From Bacillota bacterium (GTDB lineage Bacteria; Bacillota; Bacilli; Bacillales_B; DSM-18226), in assembly GCA_030705665.1 (NCBI GenBank), contig JAUZQA010000293.1, positions 1 through 5,625 of the forward strand: a stretch of 5,625 nucleotides of DNA, written 5' to 3'. The number at the start of each line of letters is the position of its first letter. Position 1 is the first letter of the stretch. The notes below the pieces were generated by a model, which was not told the DNA's origin, ran no database searches, and was given only the letters and a program-made list of their open reading frames with translations. Of this stretch, positions 1 to 5,625 are shown piece by piece. The position numbers were made by a program, and so were the translations under genes.

Positions 1-58
1 AAGGGCGGAAATCAACAGCCAACTCTAACACAGCCATTCTATAAAAAATAAACATTTA

Positions 59-87
59 TCATTTATTCATTATTGCCCACATAGAAT
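59..87 (+). promoter_or_regulatory. Possible sigma-E type (mother-cell sporulation) promoter of sleL
   Basis: CATAGAAT at 80-87 differs by one base from the sigma-E -10 consensus CATACAAT. A TCATTT element at 59-64 lies 15 bases upstream, close to the usual -35 form and spacing. The B. subtilis homologue yaaH is known to be expressed in the mother cell under sigma-E, which makes the match plausible. The surrounding DNA is very AT-rich, so similar words are easy to find by chance; the call is an inference. Confidence 0.4.
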
Positions 88-120
88 GATTGTAACGTAT
101 TTGCATAAGGAGGAATAGAA

Positions 121-1407
121 ATGCAAATTCATGTTGTTCAAAGAAATGATTCGATTACCACGATTGCCAGGCAGTACCATTCTACCGTTAATGATATCGT
201 AGAGGCCAATGATTTACCAAACCCCAATAATCTTGTTATTGGGCAAGCCATTGTGATCCCGATTATTGGTCAATTTTATACTGTAAAACAAGGGGATAAT
301 ATCAATACCATCGCTAAAAGATTTGGAGTTTCACCCCAGCAGCTTGCCACCGTAAATCGCATTTCATTAAACCAGCCGCTCACCCCAGGATTGCGTCTTT
401 ATATTCCACAAGGTACAAAAAGATCAGCAGAATTTAACGGCTATGTTGAACCACAGGGCAATACTGTTTCCCCTGCATTGGAAAGAAGCGCAAGAGAAGC
501 AGGCCCTTATTTAACTTATTTAGCCCCATTTAGTTTCCATGTCGGCCGTGACGGTTCACTTACACCGCCGCCACTTAACAATTTTCCGGCGATTGCCAGG
601 GAACATCACAATGTGCTGATGATGGTCCTTAATAATCAGGAACAAGGCCAATTCAGTGATGAATTGGGAAGAATTTTACTCAATGATATTGCCGTTCAGG
701 ATAGATTTCTCAATAATATTGTTTCCACAGCCAAACAATATGGATTCAAAGATATCCATTTTGATTTTGAATATCTACGCCCTGTCGACCGCGAAGCCTA
801 TAACCGCTTTTTGCGAAAAGCAAAAGATCGTTTATCACGCGAAGGCTGGTTTATGTCAACAGCCCTTGCTCCAAAGACGAGTGCAAACCAAAAAGGAAAA
901 TGGTATGAGGGACATGATTATAAGGCGCACGGACAAATTTCTGATTTTGTTGTGATCATGACTTATGAATGGGGCTATAGCGGTGGTCCCGCCATGGCTG
1001 TTTCACCTATAGATCAGGTTAGACGGGTTTTGGACTATGCGGTAACCGCTATCCCATCACGGAAAATTCTCATGGGTCAAAACCTGTATGGCTATGACTG
1101 GACCCTTCCGTTTAAACCAGGAACAACCGCTAAAGCCATTAGCCCTCAACAGGCTATCCAGCTTGCAGCCCAGCACAATGTACCGATTGAATACGACACG
1201 AAGGCACAGGCGCCCCACTTCCGCTACAGAGCTGCTGATGGCAAACAGCATGAGGTTTGGTTTGAGGATGCCCGTTCGATCCAGGCCAAATTCAATTTAA
1301 TTAAAGAAATGAATTTACGTGGTATGAGTTATTGGAAACTGGGATTGCCTTTCCCGCAGAACTGGCTCTTGATTACCGATAATTTCAATGTCGAAAAAAA
1401 GGTCTGA
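121..1407 (+). CDS. sleL: Spore cortex-lytic glycosidase SleL/YaaH (two LysM domains plus GH18)
   Basis: A 428-residue protein, close to the length I remember for B. subtilis YaaH. Two LysM peptidoglycan-binding domains occupy about residues 3-48 and 51-96, each with the V-x-x-x-D-S/N-I-x-T-I-A pattern. A GH18 glycosidase domain fills about 115-428: the active-site strand reads IHFDFEYL, with E217 the likely acid catalyst and D215 its partner; MTYEWGY at 280-286 and W405 (SYWKLG) are the other GH18 landmarks. There is no signal peptide or membrane segment, as expected for an enzyme made in the mother cell and packed into the spore. Homologues called SleL act as N-acetylglucosaminidases on cortex fragments during germination. 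The start is fixed by AAGGAGG at 107-113, seven bases before the ATG. It is monocistronic, with its own terminator. Confidence 0.93.
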   Translation: MQIHVVQRNDSITTIARQYHSTVNDIVEANDLPNPNNLVIGQAIVIPIIGQFYTVKQGDNINTIAKRFGVSPQQLATVNRISLNQPLTPGLRLYIPQGTKRSAEFNGYVEPQGNTVSPALERSAREAGPYLTYLAPFSFHVGRDGSLTPPPLNNFPAIAREHHNVLMMVLNNQEQGQFSDELGRILLNDIAVQDRFLNNIVSTAKQYGFKDIHFDFEYLRPVDREAYNRFLRKAKDRLSREGWFMSTALAPKTSANQKGKWYEGHDYKAHGQISDFVVIMTYEWGYSGGPAMAVSPIDQVRRVLDYAVTAIPSRKILMGQNLYGYDWTLPFKPGTTAKAISPQQAIQLAAQHNVPIEYDTKAQAPHFRYRAADGKQHEVWFEDARSIQAKFNLIKEMNLRGMSYWKLGLPFPQNWLLITDNFNVEKKV

Positions 1408-1414
1408 TAGTACA

Positions 1415-1450
1415 GAAAACTGCCACAATTAGGCAGTTTTCTTCTTTTTT
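1415..1450 (+). terminator. Rho-independent terminator of sleL
   Basis: A perfect 10-bp stem (GAAAACTGCC at 1415-1424 with GGCAGTTTTC at 1432-1441) encloses a 7-base loop and is followed by TTCTTTTTT at 1442-1450. It starts eight bases after the sleL stop codon. It isolates sleL from the kinase operon. Confidence 0.9.
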
Positions 1451-1500
1451 CATCATTCACTTTCTTGCTAATATTGGATAGCCACTCCATTGATTGTTTA

Positions 1501-1509
1501 TGTTAAAAT
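1501..1509 (+). promoter_or_regulatory. Possible extended -10 promoter of the kinase operon
   Basis: TGTTAAAAT contains TGn directly before the -10-like hexamer TAAAAT at 1504-1509, the extended -10 arrangement that can work without a good -35. No convincing TTGACA-like element lies 16-18 bases upstream. It falls in the gap between the sleL terminator and dgk, where a promoter is required. It would give a leader of about 120 bases, in which I see no recognised riboswitch or attenuator. Confidence 0.35.
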
Positions 1510-1633
1510 GTTCTTTGTGACCTTAAAAAGCTTTTAGAAATTCGCCAAAGTACACAGAGATCAATCCTAATTTAATAGAAAATCTCCATTGGTATGAAAT
1601 AAAGTGAGGGCAGCTGTGAAGGAGGATACTTAA

Positions 1634-2287
1634 ATGGGGGATACACCCTTTATAACGGTTGAAGGGCCAATTGGTGTGGGAAAAACGTCACTCGCCAGAG
1701 CCATTTCGAAACATTTTCATTTTGCTTTATTAAAAGAAATCGTCGATGAAAATCCTTTCTTGGGAAAATTTTATGAAAATATCGAAGAATGGAGCTTCCA
1801 AACTGAGATGTTTTTCCTTTGCAATCGCTACAAGCAATTGGGGGATATTAATACACATTACTTAAGCAAGAAAAAGGCTGTCGTTGCAGATTATCATATT
1901 TTTAAAAACTTAATATTTGCCCAAAGAACCTTAGAGCGGGAAGAATACCAAAAGTATTATCAAATATATCAGGTATTAACAAAGGATATGCCAAAACCCA
2001 ATGTGATCATCTATCTCAATGCGAGTCTGGATACATTATTATCACGTATTAGATTAAGAGGACGGGATATCGAAAAAAACATCAGTCCCTTATACCTAGA
2101 GCAGTTATCACTTGATTATGAAGAAGCGATCAACAGATTTGAAATAAATCATCCAGAAATACCTGTCCTTCGCTTTAACGGAGATGAAATGGACTTCGTA
2201 AAAAACAAAAATGACCTGCAGCAAATTCTAGAAACACTTTATACATCTTTTCAATCTAACAGCTGGACAAACACTATCTTGGAATAG
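1634..2287 (+). CDS. dgk: Deoxyguanosine kinase
   Basis: A 217-residue cytosolic kinase that phosphorylates deoxyguanosine (family activity) to dGMP using a nucleoside triphosphate, for DNA precursor salvage. The P-loop is GPIGVGKTS at 11-19; E35 in KEIVDENPFL is the likely catalytic acid/base; EWSFQTEMFFLCNRYKQL at 52-69 matches the nucleoside-binding helix of Bacillus Dgk as I remember it; DYHIFKN at 86-92 replaces the DRS motif of related kinases, which is normal for Dgk; the arginine-rich lid is RIRLRGR at 138-144. AAGGAGG at 1619-1625 sits eight bases before the ATG, and an in-frame TAA directly before the ATG rules out a longer start. The C-terminal tail after about residue 205 is slightly longer than in B. 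subtilis. It is the first gene of a two-gene operon with the next kinase. Confidence 0.93.
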   Translation: MGDTPFITVEGPIGVGKTSLARAISKHFHFALLKEIVDENPFLGKFYENIEEWSFQTEMFFLCNRYKQLGDINTHYLSKKKAVVADYHIFKNLIFAQRTLEREEYQKYYQIYQVLTKDMPKPNVIIYLNASLDTLLSRIRLRGRDIEKNISPLYLEQLSLDYEEAINRFEINHPEIPVLRFNGDEMDFVKNKNDLQQILETLYTSFQSNSWTNTILE

Positions 2288-2298
2288 GAGAAATGACT

Positions 2299-2991
2299 GT
2301 GAGCATAGTTATTGGTGGAATGATAGGCCTTGGTAAAACGAGTGTGGCGGATACATTACATGCACATTTTCAAAATCGGGGAATTGATAGTAAGGTTTTT
2401 TACGAAGAAGTGGATGATAATCCGATTCTGCCCCTTTATTATCAATTAACAAATGAAGAACTTGAAGCGCGAAGAATTCCCTTTCTCCTTCAACTCTTTT
2501 TTCTAAACAAACGATTTAAGACAGTAAAAGACTGCATAAGCTGGCACGATCCAGTATTCACCATTCAGGACCGTTCTATTTATGAAGATTGGTATTTTGC
2601 CTATGTGAACAAAAGCTTGGGCAGAATATCTGAGTTGGAATTTAAAATTTACGAAGATCTTGTTGAGAATATGATGGAAGAATTAAATGAACTTCCCAAA
2701 AAGGCCCCTGATTTAATGGTTTACTTAAAGGGCTCTTTTGATACTGTACTTGATCGGATTATGTCCCGCGGCCGCAGCTTCGAAATTAATCCTGAGCTTA
2801 AGGAATACTATTTCGAGGTTTGGAAAGGGTACGACGACTGGGTTATGAACAAATATGATGCAAGTGATGTGCTGATTGTTGATATGGATACTACCGATGT
2901 TGTTAAAAAAACGGCGGATGCCATCAAGATTTGTGATCAAGTAGAGGAAAAATTAATAAAGCTCCTTAAAGTTGAAACCAGGATCGGCTAA
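2299..2991 (+). CDS. Deoxynucleoside kinase, Lactobacillus dAK/dGK-like type, at the dck position
   Basis: A 230-residue kinase of the same superfamily as Dgk. Numbered from the GTG at 2299: P-loop GMIGLGKT at 7-14, EEVDDNP at 36-42 with a likely catalytic Glu, DRSIYED at 91-97, and lid RIMSRGR at 153-159. Stretches such as VDDNPILPLYY, NMMEELNELPKKAPDL and SFDTVLDRI resemble, from memory, the deoxyadenosine/deoxyguanosine kinases of Lactobacillus acidophilus more than B. subtilis Dck, which carries AGTVGVGKST and GGGFVQDRS. The substrate (dA, dC or both) cannot be read off, so I give no symbol. Start: AGGAG at 2286-2290 overlaps the dgk stop; it is only two bases from the in-frame ATG at 2293 but eight from the GTG at 2299, so GTG is preferred. 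The ATG would add two residues. The genes are five to eleven bases apart and probably translationally coupled. Confidence 0.85.
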   Translation: MSIVIGGMIGLGKTSVADTLHAHFQNRGIDSKVFYEEVDDNPILPLYYQLTNEELEARRIPFLLQLFFLNKRFKTVKDCISWHDPVFTIQDRSIYEDWYFAYVNKSLGRISELEFKIYEDLVENMMEELNELPKKAPDLMVYLKGSFDTVLDRIMSRGRSFEINPELKEYYFEVWKGYDDWVMNKYDASDVLIVDMDTTDVVKKTADAIKICDQVEEKLIKLLKVETRIG

Positions 2992-3009
2992 ATTGCCGAT
3001 CTTTTTTTT
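2980..3009 (+). terminator. Rho-independent terminator of the dgk-kinase operon
   Basis: GATCGGC at 2982-2988 pairs with GCCGATC at 2995-3001 around a 6-base loop, followed by eight T at 3002-3009. The A and G at 2980-2981 can extend the stem on the first T residues. The left arm lies in the last codons of the kinase gene and the stop codon TAA starts in the loop, so the terminator is partly coding. Confidence 0.88.
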
Positions 3010-3013
3010 CGGC

Positions 3014-3047
3014 AAAAAAAACCCGCTGCCATGACGACAGCGGGTTT
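3014..3047 (-). terminator. Rho-independent terminator of the tRNA-Ser (and serS) transcript
   Basis: Read on the minus strand, AAACCCGCTG (3047-3038) pairs with CAGCGGGTTT (3028-3019) around a 9-base loop and is followed by further T residues (eight in all, 3021-3014). It lies 43 bases past the 3' end of the tRNA and only a few bases from the converging terminator of the kinase operon. The same inverted repeat lacks a long T-run on the plus strand, so it works mainly for minus-strand transcripts. Confidence 0.9.
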
Positions 3048-3089
3048 CATCTCCAGTTTTTATGCGCATAGGTTAATCTCTTAGTTGAA

Positions 3090-3182
3090 TGGCGGAGGAA
3101 GAGGGATTCGAACCCCCGCGCGGTTTAACCCGCCTGTCGGTTTTCAAGACCGATCCCTTCAGCCGGACTTGGGTATTCCTCC
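3090..3182 (-). tRNA. trnS-Ser: tRNA-Ser, anticodon UGA
   Basis: A 93-base class II tRNA with encoded CCA. The acceptor stem is GGAGGAA (3182-3176) with TTCCTCC (3100-3094), then discriminator G (3093) and CCA (3092-3090). The anticodon loop CTTGAAA gives anticodon UGA, reading UCA and other UCN serine codons. A long variable arm with a GCGG/CCGC stem is diagnostic of tRNA-Ser, and the T arm has TTCGAAT in its loop. It follows serS on the same strand, in the position of the single Ser tRNA gene next to serS in B. subtilis. It has its own strong promoter and terminator. Confidence 0.97.
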
Positions 3183-3198
3183 ATATTCGACAAAAAAT

Positions 3199-3227
3199 AA
3201 TTTAACATATACAAAATGAAATGTCAA
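3199..3227 (-). promoter_or_regulatory. Strong sigma-A promoter of tRNA-Ser
   Basis: On the minus strand a perfect TTGACA (3227-3222) is separated by 17 bases from TAAATT (3204-3199), with TG one base before the -10 (extended -10). Transcription would start about ten bases before the tRNA 5' end at 3182, leaving a short leader for RNase P. This is a near-consensus promoter, as usual for stable RNA genes. Confidence 0.88.
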
Positions 3228-3261
3228 CGAAATGCCATAATTTTTAGAGTGGATAAATTTA

Positions 3262-3294
3262 CAAAGGAAGGTTCCCTCCGTTGAGAAGGGAACC
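3262..3294 (-). terminator. Hairpin after serS, probable weak terminator
   Basis: On the minus strand GGTTCCCT (3294-3287) pairs with AGGGAACC (3277-3270); a T-G and a C-G pair can continue the stem, leaving a 5-base loop. The following TTCCTTTG is only moderately T-rich, so termination may be partial and some serS transcripts may run into the tRNA. It begins eight bases beyond the serS stop codon. Confidence 0.6.
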
Positions 3295-3301
3295 CAATCC
3301 A

Positions 3302-4582
3302 CTATTCTGGCTGAATAGACGTGCGATTTCCCATATATGGGCGTAATACTTCTGGAATCATAACACTGCCATCTTCCTGCTGGAAGTTCTCCAAAATCGC
3401 GGCTACTGTTCTGCCAATTGCAAGACCTGAACCATTTATAGTATGAACAAATTCCGGTTTTGCTTTAGGATCACGGCGGAAGCGAATATTGGCGCGGCGA
3501 GCCTGGAATGCTTCGAAGTTACTGCAAGATGAAATCTCACGATAGACATTGGCACTTGGAATCCAAACTTCAATATCATATTTTTTTGCAGCCGTAAAAC
3601 CAAGATCACCCGTACACATGCTAAGCACATGATAGGGAAGTCCAAGCAATTGTAATACCTTTTCTGCATTGTTTGTCAGTTTTTCAAGCTCCTCATAGGA
3701 ATCTTCAGGTTTTACGAATTTGACTAATTCTACTTTATTAAATTGATGCTGGCGAATTAAACCTCTTGTATCACGGCCCGCAGAACCTGCTTCTGAACGG
3801 AAGCATGCACTATAGGCAGCATATTTAATTGGCAGCTCATCGCCATTTAAAATTTCATCGCGGTGCATGTTTGTTACTGGTACCTCGGCAGTTGGAATAA
3901 GGAAGTAATCCACATCGTTGACCTTAAAGGCATCCTCTTCAAATTTTGGCAGCTGTCCAGTTCCAACCATGCTGGCACGGTTGACCATATATGGCGGCAG
4001 GATTTCCTTATAGCCATGTTCATCCACATGGAGGTCAAGCATAAAGCTAATAAGCGCACGTTCTAAGCGAGCCCCAAGACCTTTGTAAAAAACAAAGCGG
4101 CTGCCAGTGACCTTCCCAGCACGTTCGAAGTCAAGAATACCAAGTTTCTCAGCTACTTCCCAATGCGGCTTAGGTTCAAAGCCAAACTCAGGAACAGCTC
4201 CCCATTTGCGAATCTCGATATTTTCATCTTCCGTATCTCCAACTGGAACACTCTCATGTGGGATATTTGGAATACTTAATAGCAATTGTTCAAGTGTTTC
4301 TTCTACTTCACGTAGTTCATCATCCAACCCTTTAATTTTGTCGCCAACTTCTCTCATTTCGGTAATGAGATGATCGGCATCCTTCTTTTCGCGTTTTAAA
4401 AAAGCAACCTGCTGGGATACTTCATTCCGCTTGCTTTTTAGTGCTTCTGATTCAACGATTAATTCCCTTCTTTTTACGTCCAATTCCTCAAACTTTCCAA
4501 AGTCAGTTAAATCTTCACCACGATGCTTCAGCTTTTCCTTTACTTCAGCAAAATTTGCCCGTAATAGTTTTACATCTAGCAT
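3302..4582 (-). CDS. serS: Seryl-tRNA synthetase
   Basis: A 426-residue cytosolic class II synthetase that charges tRNA-Ser with serine via seryl-adenylate; length matches bacterial SerRS. The N-terminal segment, about residues 28-105, is charged and heptad-like: the long antiparallel coiled coil that grips the variable arm of tRNA-Ser. The catalytic domain shows TAEVP at 231-235 (serine binding), motif 2 [14 protein letters not shown] at 261-274 and motif 3 GSGLAIGR at 384-391. The start is the ATG at 4582, eight bases after AAGGGAG (4597-4591). A TTG eighteen bases upstream is in frame but lies ahead of that site next to the leader terminator, so it is unlikely. Expression is controlled by the T-box leader upstream. 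The tRNA-Ser gene downstream is one of its substrates. Confidence 0.97.
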   Translation of the reverse strand: MLDVKLLRANFAEVKEKLKHRGEDLTDFGKFEELDVKRRELIVESEALKSKRNEVSQQVAFLKREKKDADHLITEMREVGDKIKGLDDELREVEETLEQLLLSIPNIPHESVPVGDTEDENIEIRKWGAVPEFGFEPKPHWEVAEKLGILDFERAGKVTGSRFVFYKGLGARLERALISFMLDLHVDEHGYKEILPPYMVNRASMVGTGQLPKFEEDAFKVNDVDYFLIPTAEVPVTNMHRDEILNGDELPIKYAAYSACFRSEAGSAGRDTRGLIRQHQFNKVELVKFVKPEDSYEELEKLTNNAEKVLQLLGLPYHVLSMCTGDLGFTAAKKYDIEVWIPSANVYREISSCSNFEAFQARRANIRFRRDPKAKPEFVHTINGSGLAIGRTVAAILENFQQEDGSVMIPEVLRPYMGNRTSIQPE

Positions 4583-4598
4583 TTTATACACTCCCTTC

Positions 4599-4641
4599 AA
4601 AAAATAAAAAACTCCCGTCCCCTAAAACAGGGACGAGAGTT
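4599..4641 (-). terminator. Regulated terminator of the serS T-box leader
   Basis: On the minus strand AACTCTCGTCCCT pairs with AGGGGACGGGAGTT (4641-4610, with G-U pairs), followed by a T-rich run interrupted by one A (4609-4599). Part of its left arm (CCCTG, 4632-4628) is shared with the antiterminator, so the two structures exclude each other. It ends just before the serS ribosome-binding site. Confidence 0.92.
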
Positions 4642-4848
4642 ACCCGCGTTACCACCCTGGTTGACAGAATTCTGTCCACCTTGAAATTTTTAACGGAATT
4701 AATCCGAAAGTACTTACTTACTCATAACAGAGCGTTCCGCACTTTACTTAAGGATGGATTCACAAGCTTCAACCACCGATTCGCACCAACCACCGGCTCT
4801 CTACAGAATGAAAAACTTGCTACTAGTTCCTCTCAATGCTTTTGCCAA
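4599..4848 (-). promoter_or_regulatory. T-box leader of serS (serine-specific riboswitch)
   Basis: The minus strand carries the canonical T-box AGGGTGGTAACGCGGG (4658-4643). Stem I has the AGAGAG element (4802-4797), AGTA on the 5' side of the specifier loop, and GTGAATCC on the 3' side, in which UCC (4758-4756) is the specifier, a serine codon. GACAGAATTCTGTC (4676-4663), a perfect palindrome in a longer GGT/ACC-closed hairpin, is the likely stem III. CAGGG next to the T-box can pair with CCCTG of the terminator's left arm, giving the antiterminator. Uncharged tRNA-Ser binding the specifier and the UGG bulge should favour this form and allow serS transcription. The upstream limit is set by the predicted start after the -10 element and is approximate. 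Confidence 0.92.
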
Positions 4849-4854
4849 TATTTT

Positions 4855-4892
4855 ATTATAATCTACTATAATTATCAGCGTTGCGCAACCAA
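4855..4892 (-). promoter_or_regulatory. Probable promoter of the serS T-box transcript
   Basis: On the minus strand TATAAT (4860-4855) is a perfect -10 but has a poor -35 at the right distance. An alternative is TTGGTT (4892-4887), 16 bases, TATAGT (4870-4865). Either would start the transcript shortly before T-box stem I. The region directly follows the pdxT stop codon. I see no clear terminator between pdxT and this promoter, so read-through from pdxST is possible. Confidence 0.5.
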
Positions 4893-4893
4893 A

Positions 4894-5484
4894 TTATTCC
4901 GATTTTTTTGCTTTTGCCTCTTTTACCATTTCGACAAAATAAGAAGTAAAGCGATAATCTTCTGTTAACTCCGGATGGAAGGAACAACCTAAGAATTGTC
5001 CTTCTCTTGCAACAACGATCCGATCATCATGCTTACAAAGTATTTCGACATTGTCACCTACATCGACAATATGTGGTGCCCGAATAAATACAGCAGGATA
5101 ACATTCAGCCACATCTCTAATATCCAGATCAGCTTCAAAGCTTTCACGCTGGCGGCCAAAAGAATTACGTTCTACCGTAACATCCATTACCCCGATATGC
5201 GGAGTCTCATACCCAACAAGGTTTTTAGCCAGCAAAATTAAACCAGCACATGTACCGAACATTGGCTTCCCTTCACTGGCGAACTCTTTAAGGGCATCCA
5301 TAAAATCATACTTATCAATCAGACGGCGCATTGTTGTACTCTCACCGCCAGGGAGAATTAAACCATCGACATCTTTTAGTTCTTCTTTATGCTTTATTTC
5401 AACTGCTTCTGCACCACAACTTTCGACAGCCTTGATGTGTTCACGAACTGCCCCTTGCAATGCAAGTACACCGATTTTCACCAT
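4894..5484 (-). CDS. pdxT: Pyridoxal 5'-phosphate synthase glutaminase subunit PdxT
   Basis: A 196-residue class I glutamine amidotransferase. It hydrolyses glutamine and passes ammonia to PdxS in the large PdxS-PdxT complex that makes PLP from ribose 5-phosphate and glyceraldehyde 3-phosphate. The catalytic triad is complete: C79 in GTCAGL, H170 and E172 in FHPEL. The N-terminal [11 protein letters not shown] and [12 protein letters not shown] at 44-55 are hallmarks of the family. The length matches B. subtilis PdxT (about 196). The start ATG at 5484 follows GGGAG (5499-5495) by ten bases. The ribosome-binding site lies in the 15-base gap after pdxS, so the two subunits are co-transcribed. 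Confidence 0.97.
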   Translation of the reverse strand: MVKIGVLALQGAVREHIKAVESCGAEAVEIKHKEELKDVDGLILPGGESTTMRRLIDKYDFMDALKEFASEGKPMFGTCAGLILLAKNLVGYETPHIGVMDVTVERNSFGRQRESFEADLDIRDVAECYPAVFIRAPHIVDVGDNVEILCKHDDRIVVAREGQFLGCSFHPELTEDYRFTSYFVEMVKEAKAKKSE

Positions 5485-5499
5485 TTTAAAAAGACTCCC

Positions 5500-5625
5500 T
5501 TACCAGCCGCGGTCTTGCATGCGATCTGCAGGTGCGAGTGATGAAATTTCAATACCCTTCATAGCTGTACCTAGGTTTTTGGAAACTTCAGCAATTAGTT
5601 TGTAATCTTGGTAATGTGTTGTTGC
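5500..5625 (-). CDS. pdxS: Pyridoxal 5'-phosphate synthase subunit PdxS (C-terminal end only)
   Basis: The last 41 codons plus stop of a minus-strand gene that runs off the right edge. The reading frame contains [14 protein letters not shown] and ends in DRMQDRGW, the characteristic C-terminus of PdxS, the TIM-barrel synthase subunit that carries out the PLP ring formation. Full-length PdxS is about 294 residues, so about 250 residues lie outside the window. It sits 15 bases upstream of pdxT in the expected pdxST operon. The catalytic lysines are not visible here. Confidence 0.95.
   Translation of the reverse strand, partial: ATTHYQDYKLIAEVSKNLGTAMKGIEISSLAPADRMQDRGW

Noticed and set aside
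1..51. Possible gene ends on the plus strand, or a minus-strand ATG at 37-35 open to the left edge
   Set aside because: All three plus frames stop by 51, so no frame is favoured. The minus ATG has no ribosome-binding site and only about a dozen visible codons. Nothing recognisable.
656..955. 99-codon plus-strand open frame inside sleL
   Set aside because: It overlaps the conserved GH18 domain in another frame and its product looks like nothing known.
1526..1535. AAAAGCTTTT palindrome in the dgk leader
   Set aside because: Short and AT-rich in an AT-rich gap; no supporting structure around it.
1604..1633. Nine-codon GTG frame whose TAA abuts the dgk ATG
   Set aside because: It has no ribosome-binding site of its own and contains the dgk ribosome-binding site; most likely chance.
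4583..4600. Upstream TTG start for serS adding six residues
   Set aside because: It would place the start at the edge of the leader terminator and ahead of the clear AAGGGAG site, which serves the ATG at 4582.
4771..4795. Direct repeat AACCACCG (4771-4778 and 4788-4795)
   Set aside because: Both copies lie in the distal part of T-box stem I and are explained by that structure; two copies do not make a CRISPR or a repeat array.
4441..4968. 175-codon plus-strand open frame
   Set aside because: It runs antisense through serS, the whole T-box leader and the pdxT end; hydrophobic, low-complexity translation and no ribosome-binding site. It is a shadow.

Overview
The window looks like a low-GC Firmicute of the family Bacillaceae. 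The gene set and order (pdxS, pdxT, serS, tRNA-Ser, a pair of deoxynucleoside kinases, yaaH/sleL) match, as I remember it, the block just downstream of the replication origin in Bacillus subtilis, seen here in reverse orientation. Spore genetics (a SleL/YaaH enzyme), AAGGAGG ribosome-binding sites and a T-box leader fit this. It is not B. subtilis itself, because the proteins differ clearly and the second kinase is of another type. The species cannot be fixed from the sequence.

Layout, plus strand, left half: an uninformative edge (1-58), a possible sporulation promoter, sleL (121-1407) with its terminator, a 183-base leader without a recognised riboswitch, then the two-gene kinase operon dgk plus a second deoxynucleoside kinase (1634-2991), ending in a terminator whose stem begins inside the last codons. 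Right half, minus strand, reading right to left: the 3' end of pdxS, pdxT, a serine T-box leader, serS, a short hairpin, a strong promoter, tRNA-Ser(UGA) and its terminator. The two halves converge at about 3010, where two terminators face each other.

How the genes work together: PdxS and PdxT form the two-subunit, DXP-independent pyridoxal 5'-phosphate synthase. SerS charges all tRNA-Ser species, including the one encoded next to it, and is controlled by uncharged tRNA-Ser through the T-box. The two kinases salvage deoxynucleosides into dNMPs. SleL degrades spore cortex fragments at germination.

This is a conserved housekeeping locus and I found no candidate for a new system. The points most worth a second look are the second kinase, which resembles the Lactobacillus dAK/dGK type rather than the B. 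subtilis Dck expected here, the T-box specifier (UCC), which addresses a different isoacceptor from the neighbouring tRNA, and a perfect palindrome next to the serS promoter.
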